Shown piece by piece: positions 1-56,316 of a stretch of DNA of 64,000 nt; the stretch's first letter is position 1, and each line of letters starts with the position of its first letter. The position numbers and the translations under genes were made by a program. The DNA comes from Ascaris suum (Eukaryota; Nematoda; Chromadorea; Rhabditida; Ascarididae): NCBI GenBank assembly GCA_013433145.1, contig CM024171.1, forward strand, positions 12,400,065 to 12,464,064, in the 5' to 3' direction. Below the pieces are notes generated by a model. It was not told the DNA's origin. It worked only from the letters and a program-made list of their open reading frames with translations, and did not search any database.

Positions 1-43542
<43,542 letters not shown>

Positions 43543-43555
<13 letters not shown>

Positions 43556-43576
43556 CTTTTTGATGACAATTCGTCT
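43543..43576 (-). CDS. NALCN: NCA exon 1 (5' leader plus first 13 coding bases)
   Basis: The ATG at 43555 starts the short reading ATGCCCTCAGTAG, which runs into a consensus donor GTAAGC. It supplies residues M-P-S-V and one base of the next codon. The one-base phase matches exon 2 exactly, giving MPSVASKAAAL. The 21 bases before the ATG are probably the 5' leader. Human NALCN appears to start at the equivalent of the internal MLTRRKSS in exon 2, so this extension is nematode-type. The following intron is 42726-43542 and holds nothing I recognise. Confidence 0.65.
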
Positions 43577-43578
43577 CT
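43577..43578 (-). promoter_or_regulatory. Candidate spliced-leader acceptor or cis acceptor for exon 1
   Basis: The minus strand reads TTTAATTTCGTTTAG followed by 21 bases and then the first ATG. An acceptor this close to the start codon is the usual layout for nematode spliced-leader trans-splicing. The alternative is an upstream cis-spliced exon, because the 21 bases are open in the ATG frame. No spliced-leader gene is visible in the window. Confidence 0.5.
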
Positions 43579-43904
43579 AAACGAAATTAAAAAGCGTTTT
43601 ATGGAGGGCATTTGAACGTATCGCCTTACTTTAGAATTCAATAAACTACAAAAAAAAAATTCCACGCATTGACCGAAGAAATATTTGGGCGAACACAATT
43701 TATGCAAAATTCCCACAAGAATTCCTTTCAAAAAAAAGTGCATGCGAATAGAAAGAAAATTGGCATTTCTTTGATGATATTTTGTTCGAGGCTATTTAAT
43801 GCATCGATGGTTCGTAAGCGATCAGCTAAAAGAGAAATATTAAAGAACAGAAATTTTTAGGAGAAATGCGATGTTGCTTGAACATTGAGTGCGAATATTA
43901 TCAA

Positions 43905-44003
43905 CCATTACGCACAGTATGTGCGCACCAACAAACACACAGACGCGCATATACGCACATACATAAAGATAGTATTATAATATTTGGGAACATTTTGCAC
44001 AGA
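43905..44003 (+). repeat. Diverged direct repeat, copy 2
   Basis: A CA-rich head leads into ATACGCACATACATAAAGAT and AATATTTGGGAACATTTTGC, then ACAGAG, resembling the block at 43350-43460. Confidence 0.6.
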
Positions 44004-44797
44004 GCAATGCTAATGAAGCTAAAAACTTGTCAGGTTGTATTTAAGTGACAGGAGATATTATGTACAAAAAAGCGATAACGCCGAAAATTGAAATTGAAGG
44101 TGAGACGACTTTTCGAATAGCAGCAAATTGTAGACTTTATGGGCGAGAAACAACACACAGATATACAATAAACAGTAAACTGCATATTTTCTTGTGAATG
44201 GTAATAAACTATAAACCTCACCTATAGGGTAATGGAAATATTATTTTTTGCTAATTTTTTGATTACCTTATAGTAAATAAAAAGTGGTACGATGAAATAT
44301 ACTCAACCACGTCCACGGTGACACATCGTTTTTTTTTTTGAAAAAAATATGCAGCCTATCAGCTGCATTAGCCCACGGAATCTTTGACTCTCCGATCGCT
44401 TTCGTGAATGCTTTGCCTTTGAGTTGAATACTGAATGTAATGAATTGTCGCAATTTGACCAATAATTAAGCGAATACTTTTTTAGCCACTTCGTTAATCT
44501 GCCTCCCTTTCACAGTTTTCAGGAAACACGATTATAAATAAATTAAAAACGGAAAGAATGGATAATATTTCATAAATTTTCTGCCTTTAGAAGCGATATT
44601 GCGCAAATTTGAAATGTTTTCAATAATTCTTGATCGTTCTCTATCAAGATATTATTGGTTTTTCTGGATGAAATTGTTGACTCTAAAATGAATTCATTCC
44701 ACCTTCTTTAACTCCTTCATAAAAAGCGGTGTGTCTAGTAAAGTAATAAGTTCAGTTCATATGTTCAATCATAAAGTACTTCCATAGGTATATAATT

Positions 44798-44801
<4 letters not shown>

Positions 44802-44879
<78 letters not shown>
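44802..44879. repeat. (TA)n microsatellite, 39 units
   Basis: Pure TA array about 1.2 kb upstream of the channel start codon. Confidence 0.99.
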
Positions 44880-44880
<1 letters not shown>

Positions 44881-45398
44881 TACTAGAAAGCGCTCAAATA
44901 CTTAGTATCTCTAATATAATGAATTCCGTAATGAATATTCAATGAGAAAGAAGTGATCACCTCGATAATTATTCATCGAATATTATAATGGAATTTATAC
45001 AACAACTTCATCAGCAATAAGAAGTTACTCTAGCCGTAGAAGTTTTTCCGGAACCGGAATGCGGTTTTTCTTTTTCCTTCATAACAAGCCATTATTGAAT
45101 GGTGGCAAATATAGTTGATATTTAGAGAATTATTTTAGCATGAATGTGAGAGAATTCAGGTGAATTGCATATGTTGAAGAAAACTGAGATGGAAAATATT
45201 CCGGATGTTTCTTTTTTTTTGAAATCTTATGGAAACAGCAAAGGATTATTGCCAAAGAAAGTGGTGACGCTAAAAAAAATAATTACATGAAGCAGAAATA
45301 AATTGATAGATGCAATGACATCATTAACGTGTGAGAAAGTCAACAACGTTGAATTTCAAAAGATGATGAATGCCCTTAGTTTTTCCAAGATTCTGTCT

Positions 45399-45447
45399 CT
45401 CTCTTCTCTTCCCCCTCCCTCCTTCCCTCCCTCCCTCCCGTCCCCCC
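45399..45447. repeat. CCCT-rich pyrimidine tract
   Basis: CTCTCTTCTCTT runs into repeated CCCTCCCT units and ends in a short C run. It is an imperfect microsatellite. Confidence 0.9.
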
Positions 45448-48400
45448 CTTTCGTTTTTTTACACCTCTGAGGTGAAGAGTGGTAAGAAAGTAGAATTATC
45501 ACAGTCGAAACACTCACTTGTCGAAAGAAATAACTTGAAAGTATGAGGAAAATGAAGCATTTGCCAATCCCTTTTGATGTTCGTCTATGTTTTAAACAAA
45601 GGAATCGCTGCCGAGTGCAACATCGATTTTGGTGGTCAATTATATAAACGCATCAACCAATATTTTGAAGCGCTTAAATTTGATAGTATATTCACCTCTC
45701 AAATATTAAAACAGCAATCACTCGAAAATGCCTAATTAGCTAACCAATTATTCATATGAGATAAAAATTCACCTACAAATTACCTTTCTACCTATAAGTT
45801 GAAATTCCCTCAATACGAAATATATTTCATTTGAGACCCGCCTCTTTTGAATAGAAACGTGTTAAAAAAATTCAAGAAAAGAGAACACGTTTGGAATGAA
45901 GAGTCATCAAGAAAACAACATCATCCATAAACGCAAAATATTACAATAAATGCGTGCAAAATAAAAAAAAAAAGAAATCAAAGTAAATATAACACATTAG
46001 AAAAATAAAAAACACGTTTACAATGAAATAAGCTTTTATTCCCGTTAAAATAATCGCTACCTTCTTTTAAATGAGTTTATTTTCATCAATTTTTTCTTTT
46101 TTTTTTTTAAATTTCAAAATCATTTCACAATGGAATTTTTTTTTCTCATCACTCTATAGAAACGTTGATTAGTTAGAAAAAATTATTTTATATTTGTCTT
46201 AATAAAAGTTGCTAATGCTTTTTCTTATCGAATTTATTGTTATATTCGATGAACGAAATAGATGATCACATTCATTGAATTTTTTTTTATTAATATATTG
46301 ATAAATTTATAAATTTATTGGCGAATAAATTTCTAGTACTAAAAAGATTCATTGGGATAATTCAACACACTCAAGCCGCAATCATTGATATTAAAGTCAT
46401 CATAGCGTTGTGCACTTTGAAGCTCTCATTGCATACATCCATCGATAAATGACTCCCTTTTCATTAGTTTTCTCATACGAAAACATGAAGCTCATTTCTC
46501 ATGCACTACAACTAATATCTTCAACGATTGCTTAAATAAATAATAATTTATGCATTGCTAATGAAAAATCTTGTGAAAAAAACTCGAAAGAGGACGATAG
46601 AGATTATGCAAATTTTAGTCAGTCCACGCATATGAGGCGATTTCTTTTTTTTTTTTTTGAGGCGAATGGATGAGAGACTCAACAGATTCACGCATGACAT
46701 AACTCATAACTTCTTCTGAAAAATGAATTGCTTCCGATGAAACTTGCTACGCATAGGGGATGATTGCCATTGCATTAAAAATGCCACAATCGAAACTTCG
46801 CAGTATAGCAGTTGAGAATTCGACGAAATAATCGATAAGGTTGGGATAGTTGAGGCAAAGTCCAACTTAGCTCCTTAGAAGCCTTGTAATGTTTATAAAA
46901 TAAGCTTGAAGAATAGCTTGAAAAGCTTTGAAAAGCAAACGGAAAATAGCCTAGAAAATATTAACAACGTTTAATCCAACTCAACGCACTAAGAGGAATG
47001 CAGGAAAGAGGCGAAGAGTGAGCATACAAGCGCGAGCAACCAAGCATAATTTTCGATTATCAAATAAGTCCATAATAGTGCATCATGCAAATGCAAGCAT
47101 GTTAATCGAAAGCCATCATATTATTGATTGCTTATAAATGCCTCTCGTTAAACTAACAGAAGTTCATCAACTATTTTCCTTTAATAAATGCTCAAAATTC
47201 TTATCCTTTTTGTTTTCAAGAGCTTAAAATCTAATCATACTGATAATGCTTAACATATCATTGATTCATTTACTTTATTAATTCGTTAACACTTTATTTT
47301 AAGTAAAACAACACTGTAAGTAGTAATACAAGTAGGTAATACTTTAGTCAATTAATTAAGTAATAAGAATATTTTATTTTTATTAAAATCAATGAGAATT
47401 TATATTTCTAATAATTAATAAAGAGAGGTAATTTAATCAGATATGTTTGGCCATCGTCTAACTTATAAAAGTTCCACAATTTTCCCACATATAAAATTTA
47501 CATCAAATACGATTTTGTCGAAAGTCCCAATATAGGAGTTCATTGGAAAATGCTCCACTTCATTTTGCTTCTTTATTTCACGAAAGATTCTAAAAGTAAA
47601 TACGCTTATATTTGCTTATGCGATCACTCGCAAATCGTATTGATTTGTTAAAAGAACACCTGTAAATATCTTGTAGTTCGATTATATTCTCTACAATTTT
47701 ATTTGAAAATTGCCTGAAAATCAATGGCTCAATTGAATCTCGAAAATCACTACTAGTTAATAGTTACTAGTTAATCACATTTTTATCTCCCTATGAAAAA
47801 AAAAAAACTCAATTAACTTCCATATTACATCGAATTCGGTTAGCTTCCTATCGTGCGCTGGGTTATCCCCTTATTGGACATCTCCATTAAGAGTTTCCCA
47901 TATCCAAAAGTTCTTTGCAATGCAAAAATCACCTATTTTTGTAATCAACACCAAAAAGGCCACTGACTACCTCTTAAGGGTGGATGCTATCAGCATTCAA
48001 GAACCATGATGGTGGTGTCACATGTCACGAATCGATCCAAAGCTATTTCCATTTCGTTTGCAATATCGCCATCCTTGCAGAAATGAAATACCTTTCTTAT
48101 AATGAAAGGAATATATTATATAATTTAATCGATAGTAATTCAAGTTGTATGCATAAGTTACTAATAGGGATGAACTGTTTAATGACTTTTTCAATAGCTT
48201 AATCATATCTTTCATTTGTTTTATTTAGCATATTATTCTATTTATAGCTTCATTATACAAATTTTATTTATTTCTATTTGTTTTTTCTCTAAAGGTTTTT
48301 TTAATATTTATACTTTTCCATATCGAATAGTTTTTCTCTAATTTTAGTAACGATTATTTTTAGTTCAACTTTCACTTTACTTTTTAATGTGTGAGTCTCA

Positions 48401-50944
48401 ATAAATCATATTACTTTATATTGCGGTTTCACATACGCTATATGCATAACTCATTATCATTATTCGTTTATGCTATGAAACTTCAGCTATGAGATTTTCA
48501 GATAAGAACACCTATATAAAAGAAAATAATAATTTATGAAGAGTGGCTATAGTGTAAATAATTCTTCCAATATTATTCATATTTATAAATGAAGCGACTA
48601 GAGATAAATGTGGAAAATTCATCAACGATTTGCTGAAACACTCATCGATTGAGTTCAACACGTTTACTACACCTGAAAACGTTGATGAAATTAAGTTAGA
48701 ATTTTAAAGTGCATTCAATGATGGTAATAGCTTTTAGGAATGATAATGATAAATATGCTCTCTGATATAGGTATCAAAGCGAAAATGTCTTAGGCGCTAG
48801 AGTGCATAATAAATCCGAAATCAACGAAGTGCAAATATTTTAAGGCATAAGTGTCCAAAATTTCGGTTTACCTTATAGATATCCTAAAATAGCGATATTT
48901 CTTAGCAAAAAGCTTCAATGATGTAAATACCACATCGTATGGATGTCTCACGACGCAGATGATTAGCAGCGCAATGATTGCATCACTATGAAGATTTTGA
49001 ATGTAGCTCAACCTATCTTCGGACTTTTAGCTATGGAGATTTTGCTTGCTGATAATTTGGTTCCCGGACTTCCGGTTCAATGTCGCAAAAATGTGGACGT
49101 TTGATCACCGTGCGTTTGTACGTTAAGCGGAATGATAAGTGCTCAAGTGATCTGATTACTTTCACTCTGTCAGAGTCTACTTTTTTTTTCTCAACGAAAA
49201 AACTAGAGTATTCTTGAATGAATGAATAGATAAAGAGAGATTTTTTTTTTGCACGTGGACAATATACTTAGAAAACGAATATTTTTTTTGCTGAGTGAAT
49301 GAAAAATAGGAATGTTCATTTGCCAAATAGAAAGAATCAAAAAGATTACCAAACAAATGTAAAATTTCTATAAAAAGAAGGAATATTGTTCCCTAAAAGA
49401 TCTAAAAGGTTATGAAATGCATTTTGGCCGCAAAGATGTGGGAATCTGAGAATCTCTATGACGATTCCAGGTTGATTCTATAAAAACACTGCATTAGGCA
49501 AGATATTTCTTGAACTTGGAAAGAATCCATGGATCGTTCACTTGTTCTGAAAGAGCAAGAAAGAAAGTCAGGGCAGAGTGTTCAGTTCACACATACATAT
49601 GGGCATATGCACGCATAGACATTCTCAGGAAATTAAATGACCCTCTTCCTTAAGTGGACAAAATTCTGCTGTTGTAAACCCGCGAGTAAACTGTCCACAG
49701 GAAGAAAGCAGTAATGATTTGAAATTCTAAGATGCGGTGAACATTGCAACGAGACTCGAAAGCCGCTTTTATGAATCTAATTACTTTACTATTACAAAAA
49801 AAAAAATTTGTGTTCCGAAATTCTTTCTACAAGATCTGAAGACTGTCTGTCTCATTTATTGCAACAGTCATATGAAAATTAAAAAGTCGAACAGCTGAAC
49901 TTCATAACTTCACGTTGATACCTTGAACGCTTCAATCAAATCTATATTTATGCTTTTAATTTCAGTTCTTTCTGGATCTGCTATTCACAAACGTCGCTCA
50001 TTGAGAAGTCATCGGCGATAATCCTATTAATCTGTGATTAGACAAATGCAAGGAAGGGGCTAAGCGATAATCAAGTAACGAAAGCTTGGACTTCATCGTG
50101 CATCAATCAAATGAAATAATCAAAACAATTTCCATTTCAAATATAAATTCAACAAAACCACTTCGCTTTAAAAAGACAAAGCACTCCAGTATCGTAGGTA
50201 AGTCACTTTGTTACAATTCATTTCGCGGAATACGTATGCGTAAATGAACGAAAATACCCGCTCAATGTATATAATGAATGAGAAGTGGAGCAGTCGCTAG
50301 GCCCTACAACTAATTTCCTGCTTCCATTATTGTGATGCTGAAGGGCGCATGTGTCGTCTTATAAAGCCGCTGCGTAATTACACCGATTTTTAAGGTTCAC
50401 GCCTGAAAAAGTTTTAAAAAAAACCTAAAGCAAAATATAGACTACGTGAGATCTCGAATGAGAAAAAAAAACTCGGTAGAAAGAAATAAACTAGCTGATA
50501 TGATAGAATAGATCGAATAAAACGACTATAATTGCTAAACAATAAAAATTAATCAGCAAAAAAAAATAAACCGTAGTGAAAAAAAAAGGAGTGAAACTGA
50601 AATTGGATGCAGAGAACAATTTTTTTAAAATTTTTAATTCCAATTTCTAGTCTTTCAACGTCAAAAAAACATCACTTCTGAGACTATTTTCAAAGTCGAC
50701 ACACCTTATGCGCGTAACGCTCTAACATGTGATCGTCTATAAAAACAAGAACGAACGACAAAAAAAAAATGCCATAATAAAATAAAATTTTTTTTTCCAT
50801 TGTTGATTTGCTATAATATGCTCCTAACATATAAATAATTTTATGTGAAAATAGGCTATTATTATATAATAGATTCTATCAAAAATAGAGCAAGGACGTA
50901 TGAATGAATTAGATGAATGTATCGATGTTAAATGAATCGAGTGA

Positions 50945-51062
50945 TCATATCTTACAGGCGAGAGAAAATTCGACCACACTATTCGTAAATCTTTGGAGAG
51001 CATGATCGAGCTTTCGTGGAATCCAGCTATTAAATGCATACGGGAAGGCGCTTTTTGAATAG
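50945..51062. other. Exon-like island, strand ambiguous
   Basis: A GC-richer 115-bp stretch. On the plus strand CTTACAG could be an acceptor, followed by a frame (ERKFDHTIRKSLESMIELSW...) that ends in TGA at about 51059. The same site read on the minus strand is a GTAAGA donor for open frames in the opposite direction. I recognise neither product. Confidence 0.25.
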
Positions 51063-51111
51063 CAAGTTGATGTAGAAATTCTTGCGTCAAAAATATGAGA
51101 ATAGGAAGAAT

Positions 51112-51222
51112 AGTTAATGATATTGATCAATGATAATTTACTAATGAAATAGTAATTTAAAATAGTTCATAGTAATTTAGTAATAGTTAATGATATTGAT
51201 CAATAATAATTTAGTAATGAAA
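51112..51222 (+). repeat. Short direct duplication
   Basis: AGTTAATGATATTGATCAAT begins at 51112 as AGTTAATGATATTGATCAA and again at 51185, each followed by similar GATAATTTA/AATAATTTA sequence with TAATGAAA. The period is 73 bp. Confidence 0.85.
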
Positions 51223-51989
51223 AACTTATCGTAATGGTTTAATAATGATATAAAAATGATGCTTATTTATTAAGAATTTAAAATTTGCGCTAAAATGCAA
51301 ACGTTATATTTATTGCAATTAAACGAACTTTTTTTTTTCAAAAATTTTTTGAAGGTGAGATAAGTTTAATTCTCGATTTAGTGTTGTAAAAAATACCAAC
51401 ATAAGTAGTTTAGAAATTTAGAGATAGTTAGAAACATGGGATGAAGTGATAGGGAAATAGAACAAAAGAAGATAAATATAGAATCAAGGAACAAGAAGTA
51501 ATTTCTATGTGTTGAAAAAGAAATGGAACATATCAATGATAATAAAATCAGATAAGTTATTTGCATAGAAAAATATAAACGTTGAAATATGATAAGAGAG
51601 GGTGATTAGAGTGACAAGAGTGAGCATATTCCACAAGAGAGTTATGAGAAAATCATCAAGCTTTACACTTGAAATATTGGCAAGAAAAGTTAAATAAGCA
51701 AAGAGATATAGCATTACATGCAAATAGAACGGGGTTAAAAACGGATATTGCTTTATGCAAATGAAATGGAATTTATTCAAAGCAACATATCACGATAGAC
51801 GGCATGATATATAAGCAATGCATAGCATATTTCTGAATCAATCAATTCTTCTATTTTTTTAGATGAAGTAATGTAGTATGAGTACGAAATTCAAGGGATG
51901 AATAGGAATCATAACTGTAAGACGGAATGAACAGGTAAATCACAATTTTTAAGCAATCAGACATCCGGAATTTCAAGCAATCAGACACG

Positions 51990-52043
51990 ATATTTTCATT
52001 CGTTGAATTCCAGCTTCGTTTGGAATTCAAAGAATGAAAATAT
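51990..52043. repeat. Strong inverted repeat / hairpin, 23-bp arms, 8-base loop
   Basis: The left arm 51990-52012 and right arm 52021-52043 pair at 22 of 23 positions, around the loop GCTTCGTT. Three further outer pairs (one G-T) can form. It is the strongest hairpin I noticed in the window. It could be a miRNA-like precursor, a MITE remnant or a chance palindrome. Confidence 0.85.
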
Positions 52044-52964
52044 TGTTGCTATTATTGCTGATAGGTTTTTACACTAACTGAAGAGAGATAATAAATATGT
52101 AAGACATAACGCACATATATTCATAAAGCGTTTAAAAACGTATAGTCTACAGTTTATTATGACATCATCGCATCGTTTCATGTAGAACTGTTGAAGTTTT
52201 TTAGGAAAAACAAAAACGAATGAAGCATTTGAAAAGTGAGCATTTCTCTTCTTTTTTTTTCTGGATTACTTGCAATTGCTATTGCAAAATTCCGACTCTA
52301 TCGATAATTTGCAGCGAAAAGTTATGATGCAAAAGTTGGAGCTGTTGCTAAAGCAACTGATAGCGATAGGAAAAAAAAACTTTTCGACAAATAGCAAGAA
52401 AAAAAAAGATCTAAATATCATAGTTATCGAATAGTAAAGATGTTCAAAAGAATAAAAAAATTTATTTAAATTAACTTATTTTTTTCATTTCATAGTTGAA
52501 AGCAGAAATATGTTATGAATCAAATGTAATCAGCTGGAAAACATTGGAAAAGAAGGATGCAAATGTGGAGTAGAAAAATGTCATTCAGAAAAATGTCACA
52601 CGATATGCGCTTTCGTTGAAGAGTATAATGCGCTTTCTATGTGATCCCATTAGTTCTATCAATTCTCAAGCGAAAAGCATACTTTTCAATGACGTATACG
52701 TTTACAAGAAGATTTAAGAAAATTGTAAAATATATGCCGAAAACGAATTGAAGAGTTGATTCTGAATGAAGAAAATGCCTTAAAAAAAATTCAAGTTTAG
52801 ATAGAAATAGCTGAACGTTGGAAGCAATAAATGAACATATAGGGATATACCATATAAATTTATGCGGATCGGATAAATTCAAGAGGAGAGAGATTTTGCT
52901 ACGATACAAACAATTTCATGAAAATTTATGAAAATTTGTAGAATAATTAGAAACATGAATATAT

Positions 52965-52978
52965 GGGGGGGGGGGGGG
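52965..52978 (+). repeat. Poly-G run (G14)
   Basis: Fourteen consecutive G in AT-rich surroundings. Confidence 0.98.
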
Positions 52979-54017
52979 AGAATTTATTTAACTTTTATAG
53001 TTTGAATTTAAGAAAAAAACTATACTCTTTTATCGAAGATAGCAAAAAAAATTATATGCTGAATTCTGTTTAAAAAAAATTTCTAGATTCAATCGCAAAA
53101 CGATTGGAAGCAATTCAAAGGAAACGAGATTCGTTTAAAATAAATGTACTATGCATTTACTATACGCTTGCAATACCATTGACTTTAGGGATGATATGCA
53201 AATAGATAAGTGAGAAACGGCATCATCATATGCGTGTTTTTTTTTGTATAATATAATTTCATATTGAAGTGAATTTAAGCACCTCAACACGCAGAATAAA
53301 ATGGTTACCTAAGAGACCGAGCGGAATTCATGAATCCACGAAAACAAAAATTGTTCTTTCTCTTATTTGCTCTTCCAGTGTGATTTGCAATCATTTTGGA
53401 GCCGTATTATGTCGGCGCATGAATTGCTAAGAGATCGAAAAAGTAACGGATAATATTTTCGATATTTTAGCCGAAAATCTATATTTCCGGTGATTTCAGA
53501 TAATTTCATGTATTGAAAAAAAATTACGATAAAGATGTTTTTTTTGATAAGTTTATCATCACCGGAGCATTTTGAAGATTTTTCAACTATTATCAATAGC
53601 ATTTAAGGAGTCGACAATATTATTAATAAGACGAGTATCGAAAATTCCATAAAAATATTGAAAATTTTCATCAAATCGAAGCTATTGTTGTTCATCATTT
53701 CCGCATATTGATCAATATAAAACGATTAGAAGACGAATGAATCATTTAGTTGGATTGCAATGGTATGAATGAGTTTCCGGCTTAATGAAAAAAAAAACTG
53801 CACTAAATGCGTGCACGATGTGAATAACACTATAGGAATGTTATCAGAAATTGGATATTCACTTAGAAAATGCTCCGCCATTCAGTACCACATGTTGAAT
53901 ATTATTAAAAGTTTTTAAATTCAACCCGAAAAAATCTGCTCTCGATAAATGCCTTATAGAAACGAATATTTAAAGAAACAATAAATGAAGGATGAGGTTG
54001 TTGAAAAATATTATTGA

Positions 54018-54092
54018 AAAATAAAAAAAGATTGAAAAAAATAAAAAAAAATAAAAAATAAAATAAAAATAAAAATAAAAAATAAAAAATAT
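54018..54092. repeat. A-rich (AAATA/AAAAATA)n tract
   Basis: Repeated ATAAAAA units of slightly different length. Confidence 0.9.
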
Positions 54093-55232
54093 TATGAGTA
54101 AAATTTTAATTAAGATGAATAAATATTATTATTTAAGTGATCATCTAACATATATTGTATAGCACGATAGGTTTAATAGATAAGTTCATATCTTCATAGA
54201 ATTTTAAAAATTTCCTTCGAAAAAATAGTTTCCTAGTGAAATTTATTGCAAAAATTCATTTAAAGGGATGAAAAAAAAACACCAAGTGGATCTATATTGC
54301 CACAAAGGGCATTGCAGTTATCTTTTGGAATGGAATTGACATTTTCGAAAGCAAAAAAAAACGTCTAGGATCAACGTTGCATGCTATGTTTCATAACGAA
54401 CGCTCATCCTACCCGCTTCATAAATTGTTTCCTCTTTTAGCGAGTAACTGCAAATAAAAAAAAATTTTTTTTTTCAATTTTCACCCTTTTCAGTGACACG
54501 TTAAAATTTTCGCTTAGCACCTTATTTGCAAGAAAATATCGCAGCAATTTTTCTCTTCAATCGAAAACTCTTTCATTTTTAAACGAGAAACTACATATCA
54601 TAGCTAATATAAGTTAATAATGCCATCAGATGAGAGGAGAAAAAAAAAAGAAAACCAACGATTGAAAAGTTTTTTAAAACTTATCGCTCATCAATCTTAT
54701 TTTTCAACAACTCTTTGCGAAAAATTTCAGATGAACAAAATATTTCCCAAATAACCAACAATCGACGAATACAAATTCAGCTATATTCCATGTTTCTGCA
54801 CCTAGATCTGACCTTTTAAAAAAATTTAAATAAGATTGAAATATATCGATGAATAAAATACTATTGATACCACGTTATCAATCGAAAAGCTTCGATCAAT
54901 AAAGAAAGTGGAACAACATCGATCATGCAAAATAGAGTCTCCTTTTTACTCCTATGTAGATAACATGCTAATGAATACATATTGAGCCTCCTTCTTTATC
55001 GTTTTATTTGCTATGAATTGTTATGGGAGAGGGGAATTTGAAGAGGAAGATAGCACACACTAAGACAAGATTTCTCTAGTGGAGTGTCGAATGTCTTTGA
55101 AAGGCGAAGAGGAATGGAGGGGCCAATCGTCGCTTTTTGTTGTAGAGACGACTTCAACCGCTTACCGATATTTTTGAAGAATGAAGCGAAATTATTTTTT
55201 AAATTCTTACATCAAAAAAAAAAATTCCCCAC

Positions 55233-55355
55233 AAGCATACTCGACGATTTGTCTAATTCAAGAGACACTGAAGTACATACTAACTGAATTTGTAATTGAA
55301 GCCACATTGGATGGGAAAGCATCGAAAGCATACTCAACGATTTGTCTAATTCAAG
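55233..55355 (+). repeat. 30-bp direct repeat pair, 93-bp period
   Basis: AAGCATACTCGACGATTTGT...CAAG at 55233-55262 recurs at 55326-55355 with a single G-to-A difference. The flanks after each copy (ACATACTAACTGAA and AGATACTAATTGAA) are also similar. Confidence 0.88.
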
Positions 55356-56122
55356 TAGATACTAATTGAACGAACATAGGCATAACGCACGTTAGATCTC
55401 AACTTTTTAAAGCGTTCATCTATCGGTGTGTTGATATAAGTCCCAACGAGAATGATAATAGAAATAGGGACTTTATTTTCCAGCTACGATATTATTGCGC
55501 TTCTCTCTGAGTTGATCTTTCTCATTAGAAAGAAGCTACATTCGAGCAAGAAGGATTCTTTATGCAAGCATGTCCTTTTCGTTGTACTCCAATCAAATTT
55601 TACATTCGGGAATATCGCCATAAAGCATACGAATTAGAATGGTAAGAGAGAATTTACGGGATGCATTCCATATTGACACAAGTCGCATCGAATAATGATG
55701 CCGATAAAATTAGCATAATTGCTTCAAAAGTCCGCAAAAAAAAGAGGAGCTTTTCTTCAACGTTGTCGGAGATATCGATATTTTTGCAGTATTTTTGAGT
55801 TGTAACTCGTTTTAATATGTCTATTCTTTTCAGCTATTATCAGTAATTTCTTTTATAAAATATTCAAGTAATGACAAAATTTCTACTAAAATAAGAGTTT
55901 CTTTTTTTTACTGGAATTCATCATTTCCTCTGGAAATTCTACACAAAGAGATCTAAGTTAGGCACTATTTTGCTAGTTGATATGAAAGCGAATATCTTAT
56001 TAATGCCCACAACATCAAAGCGGAAAATGAACGATCCGATTAACAGCAATTAAGTTATGCTTAAAAAACGAAACATGGATTCCACATGAATGAAATAAAG
56101 CGCAATTTAACCTTAAAATGCT

Positions 56123-56316
<194 letters not shown>

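Larger units (their letters stand above)
43579..50940. other. Upstream non-genic region, part 1
   Basis: I see no supported gene here. It contains the 43.9-kb repeat copy, a (TA)n array at 44802-44879, a CCCT-rich tract at 45399-45447 and long AT-rich sequence. Promoter elements for the channel gene presumably lie here, but none could be recognised. Confidence 0.6.
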
